Below, piece after piece: positions 1 to 8,567 of a stretch of DNA of 64,000 nt. The notes under the pieces are model-generated. The model saw only the letters and a program-made list of their open reading frames with translations. It had not been told where the DNA came from and did no database searches. How positions within the stretch are numbered: the stretch's first letter is position 1; each line of letters opens with the position of its first letter. The stretch lies in NCBI GenBank assembly GCA_020636215.1, contig JACJYG010000007.1, positions 310,001 through 374,000 on the forward strand, written 5' to 3'. Source of the DNA: Lewinellaceae bacterium. GTDB lineage: Bacteria > Bacteroidota > Bacteroidia > Chitinophagales > Saprospiraceae. Position numbers and translations under genes: made by a program.

Positions 1-1
1 T

Positions 2-685
2 ACCGAGGTAGGCTTCAGCACCCTTTGCACGACTAAAGACACTATTTACCAGTTCATCGACGATGTGATTCGGGAACTGGCGGCCATAACCCCTGGCCCT
101 TACCTCCACATCGGGGGCGATGAGTCGCATGTGACGCCAATGGCGGAATATATTCCCTTCATCAACCGGGTGCAGAGCATAGTTGCCGCCCACGGGAAGC
201 AGGTGATCGGCTGGGATGAGATCGCAAATGCTACTCTAGAGCCCAATACCGTCGTTCAGTATTGGTCTAAGGCGGAAAACGCCCAAAAGGGCGTAGCCCA
301 GGGCGCTAAAGTGTTGATGTCGCCCGCCAGCAAAGCCTACGTGGATATGAAATACGACTCCACTACCCAACTGGGCCTCAGCTGGGCGGGTTTCATCGAA
401 ATCGACACCGGCTATATATGGGATCCCGCTACCATGGCCGAGGGCATCGGTAAAGAAAACATCCTGGGCGTTGAAGCCCCGCTCTGGACGGAAACCGTCA
501 CCAACATCAAAGAACTGGAGTATATGACATTCCCCCGCATCCCCGGCATTGCCGAGATCGGCTGGACGCCTGCCAGCCTCCGTGATTGGGAGGAATATAA
601 AGTGCGGCTGGGCAAACAGAAAGGGCGGTTTGAGGCTTTAGGGATCAATTATTATGTGTCGCCGAAAGTTACATGGGGGGAGTAA
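2..685 (+). CDS. Beta-N-acetylhexosaminidase (GH20), C-terminal part
   Basis: The frame is open at the left edge of the window, so only about the last 227 residues are present. They contain HIGGDE (Asp-Glu codons near 119-124), the GH20 pair in which Glu is the general acid and Asp positions the substrate acetamido group. WDEIA and APLWTETV, both usual in the GH20 barrel, follow. The family removes terminal GlcNAc or GalNAc from chitin- or glycan-derived oligosaccharides, normally in the periplasm or on the surface. The N-terminal domains and any signal peptide are outside the window. The family is clear; the exact substrate is not. Confidence 0.93.
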   Translation, partial: TEVGFSTLCTTKDTIYQFIDDVIRELAAITPGPYLHIGGDESHVTPMAEYIPFINRVQSIVAAHGKQVIGWDEIANATLEPNTVVQYWSKAENAQKGVAQGAKVLMSPASKAYVDMKYDSTTQLGLSWAGFIEIDTGYIWDPATMAEGIGKENILGVEAPLWTETVTNIKELEYMTFPRIPGIAEIGWTPASLRDWEEYKVRLGKQKGRFEALGINYYVSPKVTWGE

Positions 686-743
686 GCAATATATTTCCTA
701 GATTTGGACAGTCAATTACTTTTTCACCTAAAATTAATACCCA

Positions 744-1124
744 ATGAAGTATTCACCATTCCTCCTGCTTTTCTTTTGTTTCAGCCTTTCTTCAGGACTG
801 TTCGCCCAATCCGGGCCCGTCGGCGAATGGAAAGCCATGATCCCCGCCGATGATAAGGGCAACATGATGCCCATGCACGTCTCCATCAAGGCCGACAATA
901 CCTACGCCATCGACTTCGGCGGGGATGGCACTGTGGAAATCAAAGGGGTCTATTCAGAGAAAGATGGGCAATTGATTATTCAGGACAACGAAGGGTCCGA
1001 ATGCACCGGAAAAGGAGTTTACACTTATGAAGTGACAGCCGATGGCCTGACGATGACCAAGGTCAGCGATGAATGCGAAGGGCGCGGCGGCCCGGAAGGG
1101 AAGATGGAGCTCAGCCGGGGTTGA
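744..1124 (+). CDS. Small exported protein, lipocalin-like
   Basis: A 126-residue protein with a signal peptide of about 21 residues ending in LFAQ. The mature part is a row of short beta-like segments starting VGEWKAMIP and containing DNTYAIDF and GQLIIQDNEG. This resembles the lipocalin-like or DUF4488-type small beta proteins common in Bacteroidota, where WxG plus a later loss or calculation strand form a small barrel. Two cysteines, one in SECTGKG and one in DECEGRG, could form a disulfide. It lies 58 bp after the hexosaminidase and is followed by a hairpin terminator, so the two may be cotranscribed. Function unknown. Confidence 0.75.
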   Translation: MKYSPFLLLFFCFSLSSGLFAQSGPVGEWKAMIPADDKGNMMPMHVSIKADNTYAIDFGGDGTVEIKGVYSEKDGQLIIQDNEGSECTGKGVYTYEVTADGLTMTKVSDECEGRGGPEGKMELSRG

Positions 1125-1170
1125 ACCTGGACTGAATAGTGCGAAGTATGAACTTTAAACAAGTTCTAAA

Positions 1171-1206
1171 AAAAGTGCCTCGGTTTTCACCGGGGCACTT
1201 CTGTTT
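1171..1206 (+). terminator. Intrinsic terminator
   Basis: An 11-bp stem (one G-U pair) starts aagtgcctcgg and closes with ccggggcactt. It has a short loop, an A-run before it and a weak T-rich tail after. It lies 47 bp beyond the stop of the small exported protein. Confidence 0.75.
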
Positions 1207-1304
1207 GGAGCGCTAAAATGATACTGAGTTGTAGGCGCTTTCGGCCGAGCCGGATCTTTCGGGATGCCTGTCTTCGGGATCGATAGCGCCGCGGAGGCGC
1301 TTGC

Positions 1305-4040
1305 TTAGCGGGAACACGCGTACTTTTCTGACATGCTTTGTAGTTTGCTCCGCAATTCCAGGATCAACGTATCCTCCCAGGCAGGGCAGAGTTTTTGCAA
1401 CCCTTTAGCGGACAGTTCGCAGAGCTTGCTTTTGATGGCTGACTTGGTCGACTTGGATTTCGTTTTTTTGAGCTTAAGCTGTAAAAACTCGCATTGTATC
1501 AGATATCCCCTGGCTATTTCGCGCCGGTTTTCTTCTACCGAAAAGGAGCCGGAACTATTTAATACAGAAATTTCATTGTCCAGCTGGGATCGGTCATTCA
1601 GTTCGGTTTCCAAGAGGGCGGCCAGGGGTTCCGCCGCCTTAATATCCTTAAGAGCGGCCAGGCGCCTTAACAGGTCGTTTTGAGTAGCCAGGCGGAACAT
1701 GCCAAATTGAGCCTGCAGTTGCTCGGGAATCCGTTGCCGGAAGGCCTCCAGTGCGTCTTCCAGGGTGCTTTTGGCCAGCTTGAAATCTCCCTTATCCGAA
1801 TGATATTTAGCGAGGGCCCTGGCCGATTGGAGAAACGGAGCCATCGCACTGACCGGGTCGGCCTTAAAAAAATCGGTAGCCTTTTTGTGGATCTTGTCCA
1901 GCTGGGTTTTAGCTGCCTCCCACTCCCCTTTTTCCCGTAGTGCGGCCGCCTGGAGGAGGTCGAGGTTGAGCAAGTTACAGTCGATCATCGTCTGAAACTG
2001 AGGAGAAACGGAGCGCAGGCGGTCCATCAAGGGATAAATGGAGCGGACGAATAGTACGGCGGAATCGAATTCCGATTGTTGAACGTAGGTCCAGTAGCCA
2101 GACTGGGCAAAGGAGAGCAGCGAATTGACGGACCCTTGAATGTACAGATAGGAGGGGACAGGGTTCTTGTAAAACGCCTTAACCAACTTCTGGCAGATAG
2201 CGGCGCCTTGCTCTTCTTTCCCCAACCGATGCATCAACCAAACGCGGGTTGCATCGATCTCCTGAAAGCCGATGGAAAAGCCATCCGGGTTTTTCAAGGC
2301 GTAGGGTTCGAGCGACTCCGACAGTTCTTCCATCAACTGCAGGGCCTTTTCGGGTTGGCAATTAAAGAGCATTGCGTTCATGGTGAGCTGATAAGCCTGC
2401 CGGAGCATATTGTAAGAAGCCTGGATCTCAGAATTGGCCACCGACTCCAAAAGGCCGAGCGCTTTTTCATAGGCGTTTTGGCCCGCTTCGGTGTCGCCCG
2501 TGTTGACTAAAAATCCGCCATAGGCGAACAGCGCCATCGAATACTTGGGGATCAATTGAAAAGGGTTTTTGGCATAGTTGTTTTCCATGAATTCCAGGGT
2601 AGATTCAAATACTTGCCGGGAGGTAGGATAATCCGAGATCATAGCCGTTCGTAAGGCCAGGTTGGACATGCTGACGAAGCGGTTAGGCAACCGCCAATCT
2701 GCCGGGCTTTGGGCGTATTTTTCCAGGGAATCCATCGTTTGCAGGGACAGGGAGTCGAAATGGACCGCTTCTACTAGCAGGTTTTTTATTTTTTGAAACT
2801 GCTCCTGACTCTTCCGGCTTGAAACCATTGTATTGGGGGCAGGTTGCAGGGCGTTAGCCTTCAGCGCCAGACAATTGGCAATGCTCGTTTGGGAAACAGT
2901 CACACTGCTCAGGAAGAGCGTATCCTGCTGGTGGGGGCGCCGGCTGGCGATCTCCAGTGCTTCCCGGCTTTTTTTCTCCGAGCCTTCATAGTTTTGAAGG
3001 AAGTACAGCACCCAGGCTTCTTCCGTGAGGATCTGGATCAAGTCTCTGTCGTCGCGGACATATTTTTTGGCTTCCTGCAGCGCCCCCAGCGCCGCCTGGT
3101 ATTGGAGTGTGCCTTCCGCCAGGTACATGGCATAGTCGCGGTGCATTTCAAAGTCGTCGCTCAGCGCCGCCGCCTGTTTGTAGTATCTGGCCACCTCGAG
3201 GGAAAGCGAATCGAATTTGGCGTTGTCAAATTGCAGCATCATTATTCGGGCCTGCAGATAACTGGCGTTGGCAATCTGTTCTTTGGAACCGTCCAGCTTT
3301 TTCAGTACGGCCATGGCCTGGTCTAGGTCCCCTTCCGAGAAGAAGCGATAGGCCTCTCTCGACAGTTCGTCGGGGCTGTTTTTGAGTTGTACTTCAATGG
3401 CCCGGTATTTTTTTACCCAATCGGATATGATCTGGTCTTTGGAAGCCACGGCGTTCTGAAGGGATTGCCGGCTTTCCTGTTCGTTCTTAAGCTGGGTCAG
3501 CAGGTTTTTGGTAACCCGCTCCGGCAACTGATAGCTGATCACCCGTTTGACCACATAGCTCACCGTGGCCTGGTCGCCGATGATGATGGGGCTCTGCGCG
3601 CCACTGGTGCTTATTTGCTGGGATTGGAACATATTGGGAAAAAGGCTGGCCAGCTCCCGATAGTCCGTTTTCAGGTTTAATATTTGCTCCACGCGGTTAA
3701 AGTCGCCGGCTTTTAAGGCCTGCCGGGCCTGCGTCACCCTGGCCGGGTCGCTTTCCGCCCGGATCCTTCGGTCGAGGGCCTGGTACTTATCGATCCACAC
3801 GCCAATGGCCTGTTGGCAATTATTCAATTCGACATCATTGGTGAGTAAGAGTCCCGCCAGTAAGGGAAGCAGTTCCTCCGGAACATCTACGTCGACGTTC
3901 TCCTCGTTTTGGTACTGGACGTAGGCCCTGGTGCCCTGAATAATGGGGCTTTGATCATTTTCGGTGAAAAAGTCCTGGGCAGGCAAACTGTTAAAGCTCA
4001 AAAGCAAGGGGAGGAGCGCTACTAAGGCAAAGATTTTCAT
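1305..4040 (-). CDS. Large exported TPR-type repeat protein, partner of an EAD11-like protein
   Basis: A 911-residue protein with a signal peptide (about residues 1-21, ending LPAQ), so probably periplasmic or surface exposed. Residues about 30-43 and 149-164 carry the same motif, QSPIIxG followed by alternating hydrophobic residues (AYVQY, ATVSY). The rest is almost wholly helical with TPR-like units such as AYRFFSEGDLDQAMAVLKKL, tandem Ala/Leu helices and a Lys-rich segment near the C-terminus. Its start codon shares one base with the stop of the upstream gene (TAATG), so the two are translationally coupled. The upstream protein ends with the same QSPIIIGD motif. I recognise no catalytic domain. 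A scaffold or sensor role is inference. Confidence 0.85.
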   Translation of the reverse strand: MKIFALVALLPLLLSFNSLPAQDFFTENDQSPIIQGTRAYVQYQNEENVDVDVPEELLPLLAGLLLTNDVELNNCQQAIGVWIDKYQALDRRIRAESDPARVTQARQALKAGDFNRVEQILNLKTDYRELASLFPNMFQSQQISTSGAQSPIIIGDQATVSYVVKRVISYQLPERVTKNLLTQLKNEQESRQSLQNAVASKDQIISDWVKKYRAIEVQLKNSPDELSREAYRFFSEGDLDQAMAVLKKLDGSKEQIANASYLQARIMMLQFDNAKFDSLSLEVARYYKQAAALSDDFEMHRDYAMYLAEGTLQYQAALGALQEAKKYVRDDRDLIQILTEEAWVLYFLQNYEGSEKKSREALEIASRRPHQQDTLFLSSVTVSQTSIANCLALKANALQPAPNTMVSSRKSQEQFQKIKNLLVEAVHFDSLSLQTMDSLEKYAQSPADWRLPNRFVSMSNLALRTAMISDYPTSRQVFESTLEFMENNYAKNPFQLIPKYSMALFAYGGFLVNTGDTEAGQNAYEKALGLLESVANSEIQASYNMLRQAYQLTMNAMLFNCQPEKALQLMEELSESLEPYALKNPDGFSIGFQEIDATRVWLMHRLGKEEQGAAICQKLVKAFYKNPVPSYLYIQGSVNSLLSFAQSGYWTYVQQSEFDSAVLFVRSIYPLMDRLRSVSPQFQTMIDCNLLNLDLLQAAALREKGEWEAAKTQLDKIHKKATDFFKADPVSAMAPFLQSARALAKYHSDKGDFKLAKSTLEDALEAFRQRIPEQLQAQFGMFRLATQNDLLRRLAALKDIKAAEPLAALLETELNDRSQLDNEISVLNSSGSFSVEENRREIARGYLIQCEFLQLKLKKTKSKSTKSAIKSKLCELSAKGLQKLCPAWEDTLILELRSKLQSMSEKYACSR

Positions 4041-4549
4041 TAGTCACTTTTTTCAGGATTACGCTTTTGTTCTTTTTGGTGGTTATTATACTGTATCTGC
4101 ACACTATCACCAATGATGATCGGGCTTTGGGAACCCTGTGTCGTATTTTCAATTTGAGAACCCGGCGCTGTTTTTTCCGCCGGCCGAGGAAAGAAAAAAT
4201 TCCCGAGCATAAACAGGAGTAGAACGGCCGCCAGGCCCAGGCCTGTTTTTTGAAAAGTTGAAAGGCCTTTCTGCCTGTCAGCTAAACCTTCAGAGCCCTT
4301 TTCGAGCCTTTGGGTTAGCTGTAGTATTCCATTGGCCGCTCTGGCATTAGAGCGCGCATATTCTTCCTGGCTGACGCTTTCCTGAAAAAAAGCGGCCTGC
4401 GCGGCACTGTAATTATGACGGAGGGTGGCCAGGTAATCGCGGTCCTCCACGTCCATTTCCAGGCCATCCAGCAGGCCGAAGGCGGTATTGATCTTTCCCT
4501 CTCCGATCAGGCTGCGGACCTGTTTCAGGGTTGTTTTTTTCGTTGGCAT
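4040..4549 (-). CDS. EAD11-like domain membrane protein with QSPIIIGD tail
   Basis: A 169-residue protein in three parts. Residues about 8-84 are helical and fit the pattern of effector-associated domain 11: a start like VRSLIGEGKINTAFGLLDGL, then an LRHNYSAAQ helix, then the VSQEEYARSNARAANGILQL stretch. A single hydrophobic segment at about 102-120 follows a positive flank, predicting N-in/C-out topology. The tail at about 141-154 is QSPIIIGDSVQIQY, a motif repeated twice in the coupled downstream protein. EAD domains are known adaptor modules of bacterial NTP-dependent conflict systems (established family knowledge). The assignment here is by eye and needs an HMM search. No effector domain is fused to it. 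Confidence 0.75.
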   Translation of the reverse strand: MPTKKTTLKQVRSLIGEGKINTAFGLLDGLEMDVEDRDYLATLRHNYSAAQAAFFQESVSQEEYARSNARAANGILQLTQRLEKGSEGLADRQKGLSTFQKTGLGLAAVLLLFMLGNFFFPRPAEKTAPGSQIENTTQGSQSPIIIGDSVQIQYNNHQKEQKRNPEKSD

Positions 4550-4632
4550 ACCTAATAATACGATGAAAATGCGGACAATGTTTCCTCTTTTTAAAACAAA
4601 GCAAGCCTTTTCAGGCTAGGCCCCAAAACTCA

Positions 4633-4663
4633 AAACCCGGAGCCGCGCATGCGCTCCGGGTTT
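4633..4663 (-). terminator. Intrinsic terminator-like hairpin
   Basis: A perfect 11-bp stem, aaacccggagc with gctccgggttt, separated by a 9-nt loop. It lies 52 bp beyond the stop of the minus-strand gene at 4715-6067 and before the EAD11-like gene, so it probably separates the two transcription units. Confidence 0.65.
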
Positions 4664-4714
4664 CGGGTTGTCCGGCTTGGGTAGTAGCTTTCACATTTAA
4701 AACGCCCTTCCTCC

Positions 4715-6067
4715 TCAGTTTCCTGAGCCACGCTTTGAGCTATTGCTTTTCGGGGCCGTGCTCCCCTTGGAAGAAGGCGAAGTACTTCTACTACTGGCCG
4801 CCGGCTTCCGGGAAGGGGCTGTAGAGCTCTGGCTAGTCGTCTTGTTGCGAGAAGGTTGCTGTACGCTCGGAGGCGTACTTCTGTTAGTTTTAGATTGGGC
4901 AGGCGGCGCTGTTCTGCTGCTGGCCGCCGGCTTCGGGGCCGTTGAGCGGGTGCTCGTCCTGGAGCGATCCGACATGTCACGGGACGGTTGCTTTACCTGC
5001 GGGGCGGTGCTCCTTCCTGCTTTTTGATCGGAAGGAGGGGCAGCCTTTCTGCCTGGTTCAGCAGGCCGTTGAGCGGGAGTAGTTGAACGGGGCGTTGCCG
5101 GACTGGCAGAACTACGGGATCTTTGGCCTGCCGTTGGTGTCGTATTCCTTGATTCCTCACGTTTAAAAGAAGGCTCCGTACTTTTTCTGCTCACTGGAGG
5201 CCTTTGCTCCGTAGCACTTGTACGCGTGTTGCTCCTGGGCTGCTCCACAACATTATCTTTCCGGCTATGGCTGCCGGGCCTTCCGTCTTGCTGTACGGCC
5301 GGCCTCGGGCGATAAACAGCGGGCTTGCCATGCTTGACCCTAACTTCATTTGTGCGCTGCACTACGGTGTAGCTATAAGACCGGTATGGCCTGTAGAAGT
5401 TATGAACGTGAACAACCCGGTGCCTGTGCACGACCTGATAGTGTCTGTGGTAAATGACGATTCGGGGGCGGAAGATACTCCAGGAGCATTGCACCCAGGG
5501 CCTCCACCAGCTTGGATAGTATTGCCAGCGATAAGGAGAAGCGTAAACGACATATTGACGGCCCAGAATATACTGAACCGGTTCCCAATAGTACACGTTG
5601 ACAAAATCCCCATAGTTCGGATTGTATCCTCCTCTGCTATCGGAATACCCTTCTACCGGTTCCACGATGACGTCTTCCCCATAGAGGTCTTCATCCCCTA
5701 CAATTTGAAGAACGGCCTCATTTCTGCCTAGGATCTCAATTTCAATAACGGCTACATCCTGGATGTCATACCTGCCCAGCAACGCCTGCAGGACAATGGC
5801 GTGGAAATTCCCCTGCCGCCGGTGTTCCACCCGGATGTAATCAATCCTGCCGTCATAATTCAGGTCCAGGTTGTTGACCCAATTCTCTTCGGTATTGAGC
5901 TTCCTTTCGAAATCCCTTAAGTTGTAAGATTGTTTGAACAGATCAAGCGCCCCTTCCAGGCTGAAGTAATCGCCTTCATAACCCGTGCGCGCCGCATCGT
6001 CGTATTGAGCATGGGCTGTGGAGAAAAACAAGATAGAGAGCAAGCAGCTTAACATTAATTGTTTCAT
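4715..6067 (-). CDS. Exported protein with basic Ser/Thr/Pro/Arg-rich tail
   Basis: A 450-residue protein with a signal peptide of about 20 residues (ending AHAQ). The N-terminal half is a compact domain with a possible calcium loop (DLNYDGRIDY), a beta-rich section (HAIVLQALLG, VIEIEILGR) and an aromatic/His-rich segment (YYPSWWRPW, YHRHYQVVHRHRVVHVH). From about residue 250 to the end it is strongly basic and of low complexity, dominated by S, T, P, R, K and Q (for example SSRTAPPAQ, PSRKPAASSR), probably disordered. A link to the outer membrane, cell wall or a polyanion is possible but not shown. I do not recognise a named family. Confidence 0.75.
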   Translation of the reverse strand: MKQLMLSCLLSILFFSTAHAQYDDAARTGYEGDYFSLEGALDLFKQSYNLRDFERKLNTEENWVNNLDLNYDGRIDYIRVEHRRQGNFHAIVLQALLGRYDIQDVAVIEIEILGRNEAVLQIVGDEDLYGEDVIVEPVEGYSDSRGGYNPNYGDFVNVYYWEPVQYILGRQYVVYASPYRWQYYPSWWRPWVQCSWSIFRPRIVIYHRHYQVVHRHRVVHVHNFYRPYRSYSYTVVQRTNEVRVKHGKPAVYRPRPAVQQDGRPGSHSRKDNVVEQPRSNTRTSATEQRPPVSRKSTEPSFKREESRNTTPTAGQRSRSSASPATPRSTTPAQRPAEPGRKAAPPSDQKAGRSTAPQVKQPSRDMSDRSRTSTRSTAPKPAASSRTAPPAQSKTNRSTPPSVQQPSRNKTTSQSSTAPSRKPAASSRSTSPSSKGSTAPKSNSSKRGSGN

Positions 6068-6495
6068 GGCCCTGGTTTTGGCTAGCCCGGTAGTTTAATG
6101 TACCGTTCTAGTAGGTTTAGCGTAATGGAGAGAAGAACATTTTAAATCAATCTTCTCTTCCGTTCTGTTATTAAGACGCAGCTTAACTATGGAGTGCCCC
6201 CTAAAAACAGGTACTTTAAGCTCAGTTTAACCAGGGTTAAAATATTAACTGGATATTAAAGGTCGGGCAAGGCAAAAAATGGGCAAAAGGGCCGGTTTGG
6301 AAGGCGTTTTTGCTTCCCAAAGAGGAAGGGGGATGTGCCGTTTTCCGCCCGTAACATAAATTAACGGGGGTTAAGGAAGTGTGAAAAGAAGCGCATCTCA
6401 AGCTGATGCCGATGCTTTTTTCTTTGCAGCCAAAAGGATAGTTTTGAGACAACTCCTAAAGGCCTCAATTTTATGATCCACGTAAAATATTGGTT
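6068..6495. other. Intergenic region between divergent genes
   Basis: About 430 AT-rich bases between divergently transcribed genes, so it should hold promoters for both. I see no gene and no convincing operator. A small palindrome-like ttaaccagggttaa occurs at about 6227-6240. Confidence 0.5.
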
Positions 6496-7734
6496 ATGCA
6501 ATCGAAAATATGGATGTATCTTATAGTGCTTTTGATGATTTCCTCTTGTCAGAAGACGGAAAAAAAATATGCTTATGTAAATGGAAAAGATATTTGCGCT
6601 CCCATGGGGGATGTTTTGCATCTAAAAGGTGTGAATTTGGGGAATTGGCTGCTGCCAGAGGGGTATATGTTCAAAATGCAGGATTGTAACTCCCCTCGCA
6701 AAATAGACCAGGCCATACGCGAATTGATCGGGAACAGTGCTACTACGGCTTTTTGGGACTCTTTTTTGGAGCATTACATTACGGAGGCCGATATCAAGTG
6801 GTTGTCAGAGGCCGGTGTGAACCTCATCCGCCTGCCATTTGATTATCGCTTATTGACCCATGATGATTTCTTAGGGAGGGATATGCATGGCTATACGTAT
6901 TTAGATAAAGCGATCAGCTGGTGTGAGCAATACAACATTTATGTTTTACTGGACATGCACGGTGCTCCCGGCGGACAAACCGGCGACAACATAGATAATA
7001 GTGATGGTTACCCCTGGTTGATGGTCGATGAAGGCATGAAACAGCAGGCCTGTGCTATCTGGCAGGATATCGCAAAGCGTTATGCGGATAATACGACTGT
7101 TATTGGTTATAACCTATTGAACGAACCCATCCCTCATTATTTTGAAAAGGATACGCTGAAACCCTATTTAGAGCCATTGTACAAAAGGATAACCGAAGCA
7201 ATCCGAACAGTAGATAAAAATCATATTATATTTATTGGAGGGGCTGTGTGGGAGACCGATTTTTCGCTTTTTTCTGAACCCTTCGATGACAAGTTAGCAT
7301 ACACCTTTCATAAGTACTGGATGCCGCCTGAACAGGAGCAAATACAGGAATATGTGGACTTAAGAGCTAAATACAATGTGCCAATACTGATGGGTGAAAG
7401 TGGCGAGAATGAGGATGAATGGGTGAAGAAATTCAGGGAATTATTGGATGCAAATGAAATTCACTGGGCCTTTTGGCCCTACAAGAAAATGGATAATACC
7501 CGAGGCCCAATGAACTTTGATAAACCCAGCGGCTATGATAATTTTGTACAATATGCGGAGAGCGACAGAAGCTCATTTGGTAAGATAAGGGCGCTGAAAG
7601 ACAGTCTCGATGGAATAAAACCGGAAGAAATAGTAAATATCTTAAACCAATTTATCGAGAACAGCAAGTTTGAAAATTGTTATCCCAATCGCGGCTATTG
7701 TGAGGCGTTGGGATTGAAAGCGCCTGTTCCTTAA
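6496..7734 (+). CDS. Glycoside hydrolase family 5 lipoprotein
   Basis: A 412-residue lipoprotein: signal peptide, then lipobox-like ISSCQK. The catalytic TIM barrel shows the GH5 signatures: GVNLGNWLL near the start, HGAPGG after beta-3, YNLLNEP with the acid/base Glu, and PILMGESGE with the nucleophile Glu. LRLPFDYR-like and HKYW (catalytic-site His) motifs also fit. GH5 enzymes cleave beta-glucans, mannans or related links; the subfamily cannot be told by eye. I chose the ATG at 6496; a TTG two codons upstream is possible. The next gene begins 15 bp after the stop, suggesting cotranscription. Confidence 0.9.
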   Translation: MQSKIWMYLIVLLMISSCQKTEKKYAYVNGKDICAPMGDVLHLKGVNLGNWLLPEGYMFKMQDCNSPRKIDQAIRELIGNSATTAFWDSFLEHYITEADIKWLSEAGVNLIRLPFDYRLLTHDDFLGRDMHGYTYLDKAISWCEQYNIYVLLDMHGAPGGQTGDNIDNSDGYPWLMVDEGMKQQACAIWQDIAKRYADNTTVIGYNLLNEPIPHYFEKDTLKPYLEPLYKRITEAIRTVDKNHIIFIGGAVWETDFSLFSEPFDDKLAYTFHKYWMPPEQEQIQEYVDLRAKYNVPILMGESGENEDEWVKKFRELLDANEIHWAFWPYKKMDNTRGPMNFDKPSGYDNFVQYAESDRSSFGKIRALKDSLDGIKPEEIVNILNQFIENSKFENCYPNRGYCEALGLKAPVP

Positions 7735-7749
7735 ATACTTGAAAAACTT

Positions 7750-8283
7750 ATGAAACGAACCATCAGATCACTCGCCTTTCCCGCCTTCGGGATGCTGCTT
7801 TTCCTCAGCTCCACAGTGCAGGGAGGATGGCAAAAGCTTTCCGACTTCCCATTCCGACCTCCTTCGTCGGTACGGGACTCCCTTCGGTCGCTTCCCATCC
7901 CGGCCTCCTTCGTCGGTACGGGACTACCTCCGGTCGCTTCCGCCTTCCCATTTCCGCCTTCCCACTTCGAAGACACCGTAGTGATCGAATACAAAGGCCG
8001 GATAAAGGAAATCATCGACCAGAAATGCTATGATTGTCACAGTGCAAAGGGGGATGATGCCGATGCCAAAGAAGCCTTGTTGTGGGATGAGCTGCCAAAA
8101 CTGAATCCGACGGACCAGGTATATACTCTGGATGCTATCGCAGAGGCGGTCAAAAACGGGGATATGCCCCCGTTCAGTTACGCCTTTTGGAAGGCCAGTA
8201 ATAAACTTACAGACGAAGAAGCAAAACTGTTAATAGAGTGGTCGAGCAAGCTGTCGGATCGGATTTATAAGGAAATGGATTGA
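7750..8283 (+). CDS. Haem-binding domain protein (one CxxCH) with in-frame repeat insertion
   Basis: A 177-residue exported protein with a signal peptide of about 25 residues. Residues about 76-177 match the Bacteroidota haem-binding domain: QKCYDCHSAKG holds the single CxxCH site, followed by ALLWDELPKL, the DMPPFSY loop (candidate distal Met) and the DEEAKLLIEWS helix. Between signal and domain lie about 42 residues rich in F, P, S and R (FRPPSSVRDSL, GTGLPPVASAF). These are encoded by two 46-bp tandem repeats, not by normal protein sequence. The frame stays open through them. A periplasmic electron carrier or redox sensor is likely; the partner is unknown. Confidence 0.85.
   Translation: MKRTIRSLAFPAFGMLLFLSSTVQGGWQKLSDFPFRPPSSVRDSLRSLPIPASFVGTGLPPVASAFPFPPSHFEDTVVIEYKGRIKEIIDQKCYDCHSAKGDDADAKEALLWDELPKLNPTDQVYTLDAIAEAVKNGDMPPFSYAFWKASNKLTDEEAKLLIEWSSKLSDRIYKEMD
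7858..7949 (+). repeat. 46-bp tandem repeat (two copies) inside the haem protein gene
   Basis: Two adjacent copies, period 46, each starting cctccttcgtcggtacggga and running through ggtcgcttcc. Flanking ttccgacttccc words resemble the spacer repeat of the tRNA-like array at 42.4-43.4 kb. The insertion keeps the reading frame. Confidence 0.8.
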
Positions 8284-8483
8284 GGGTAGGTAATTTATTA
8301 TCCTGCCCGGTGGCCTGCCCGGCTCGGAAAACTAATGGCATGAAAGAAATCATCCGCCGGAATGAGGGACAGGGAGCTACGGAGGTTTTTTTTGCCCGAA
8401 AGAAAAAAATAAAATCAGAATTGGGTTTAATTGTAACTTGCCAAACAAAGTATGCCCAAAATTCGCGGGTTGGAAAAATTCAG

Positions 8484-8506
8484 AATCCCCGAAGCTGGGG
8501 ATTTTG
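8484..8506 (+). terminator. Possible hairpin terminator
   Basis: A 7-bp stem, aatcccc with ggggatt, around a six-base loop, followed by a short T-run. It lies about 200 bp after the haem protein stop and before the next plus-strand gene. The stem is short, so the call is weak. Confidence 0.35.
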
Positions 8507-8567
8507 GGTATACGCGTGGCGAAAGTGTTCGCAAAGCCCCTAAGTATAAAACAAAACCAACTATTTT

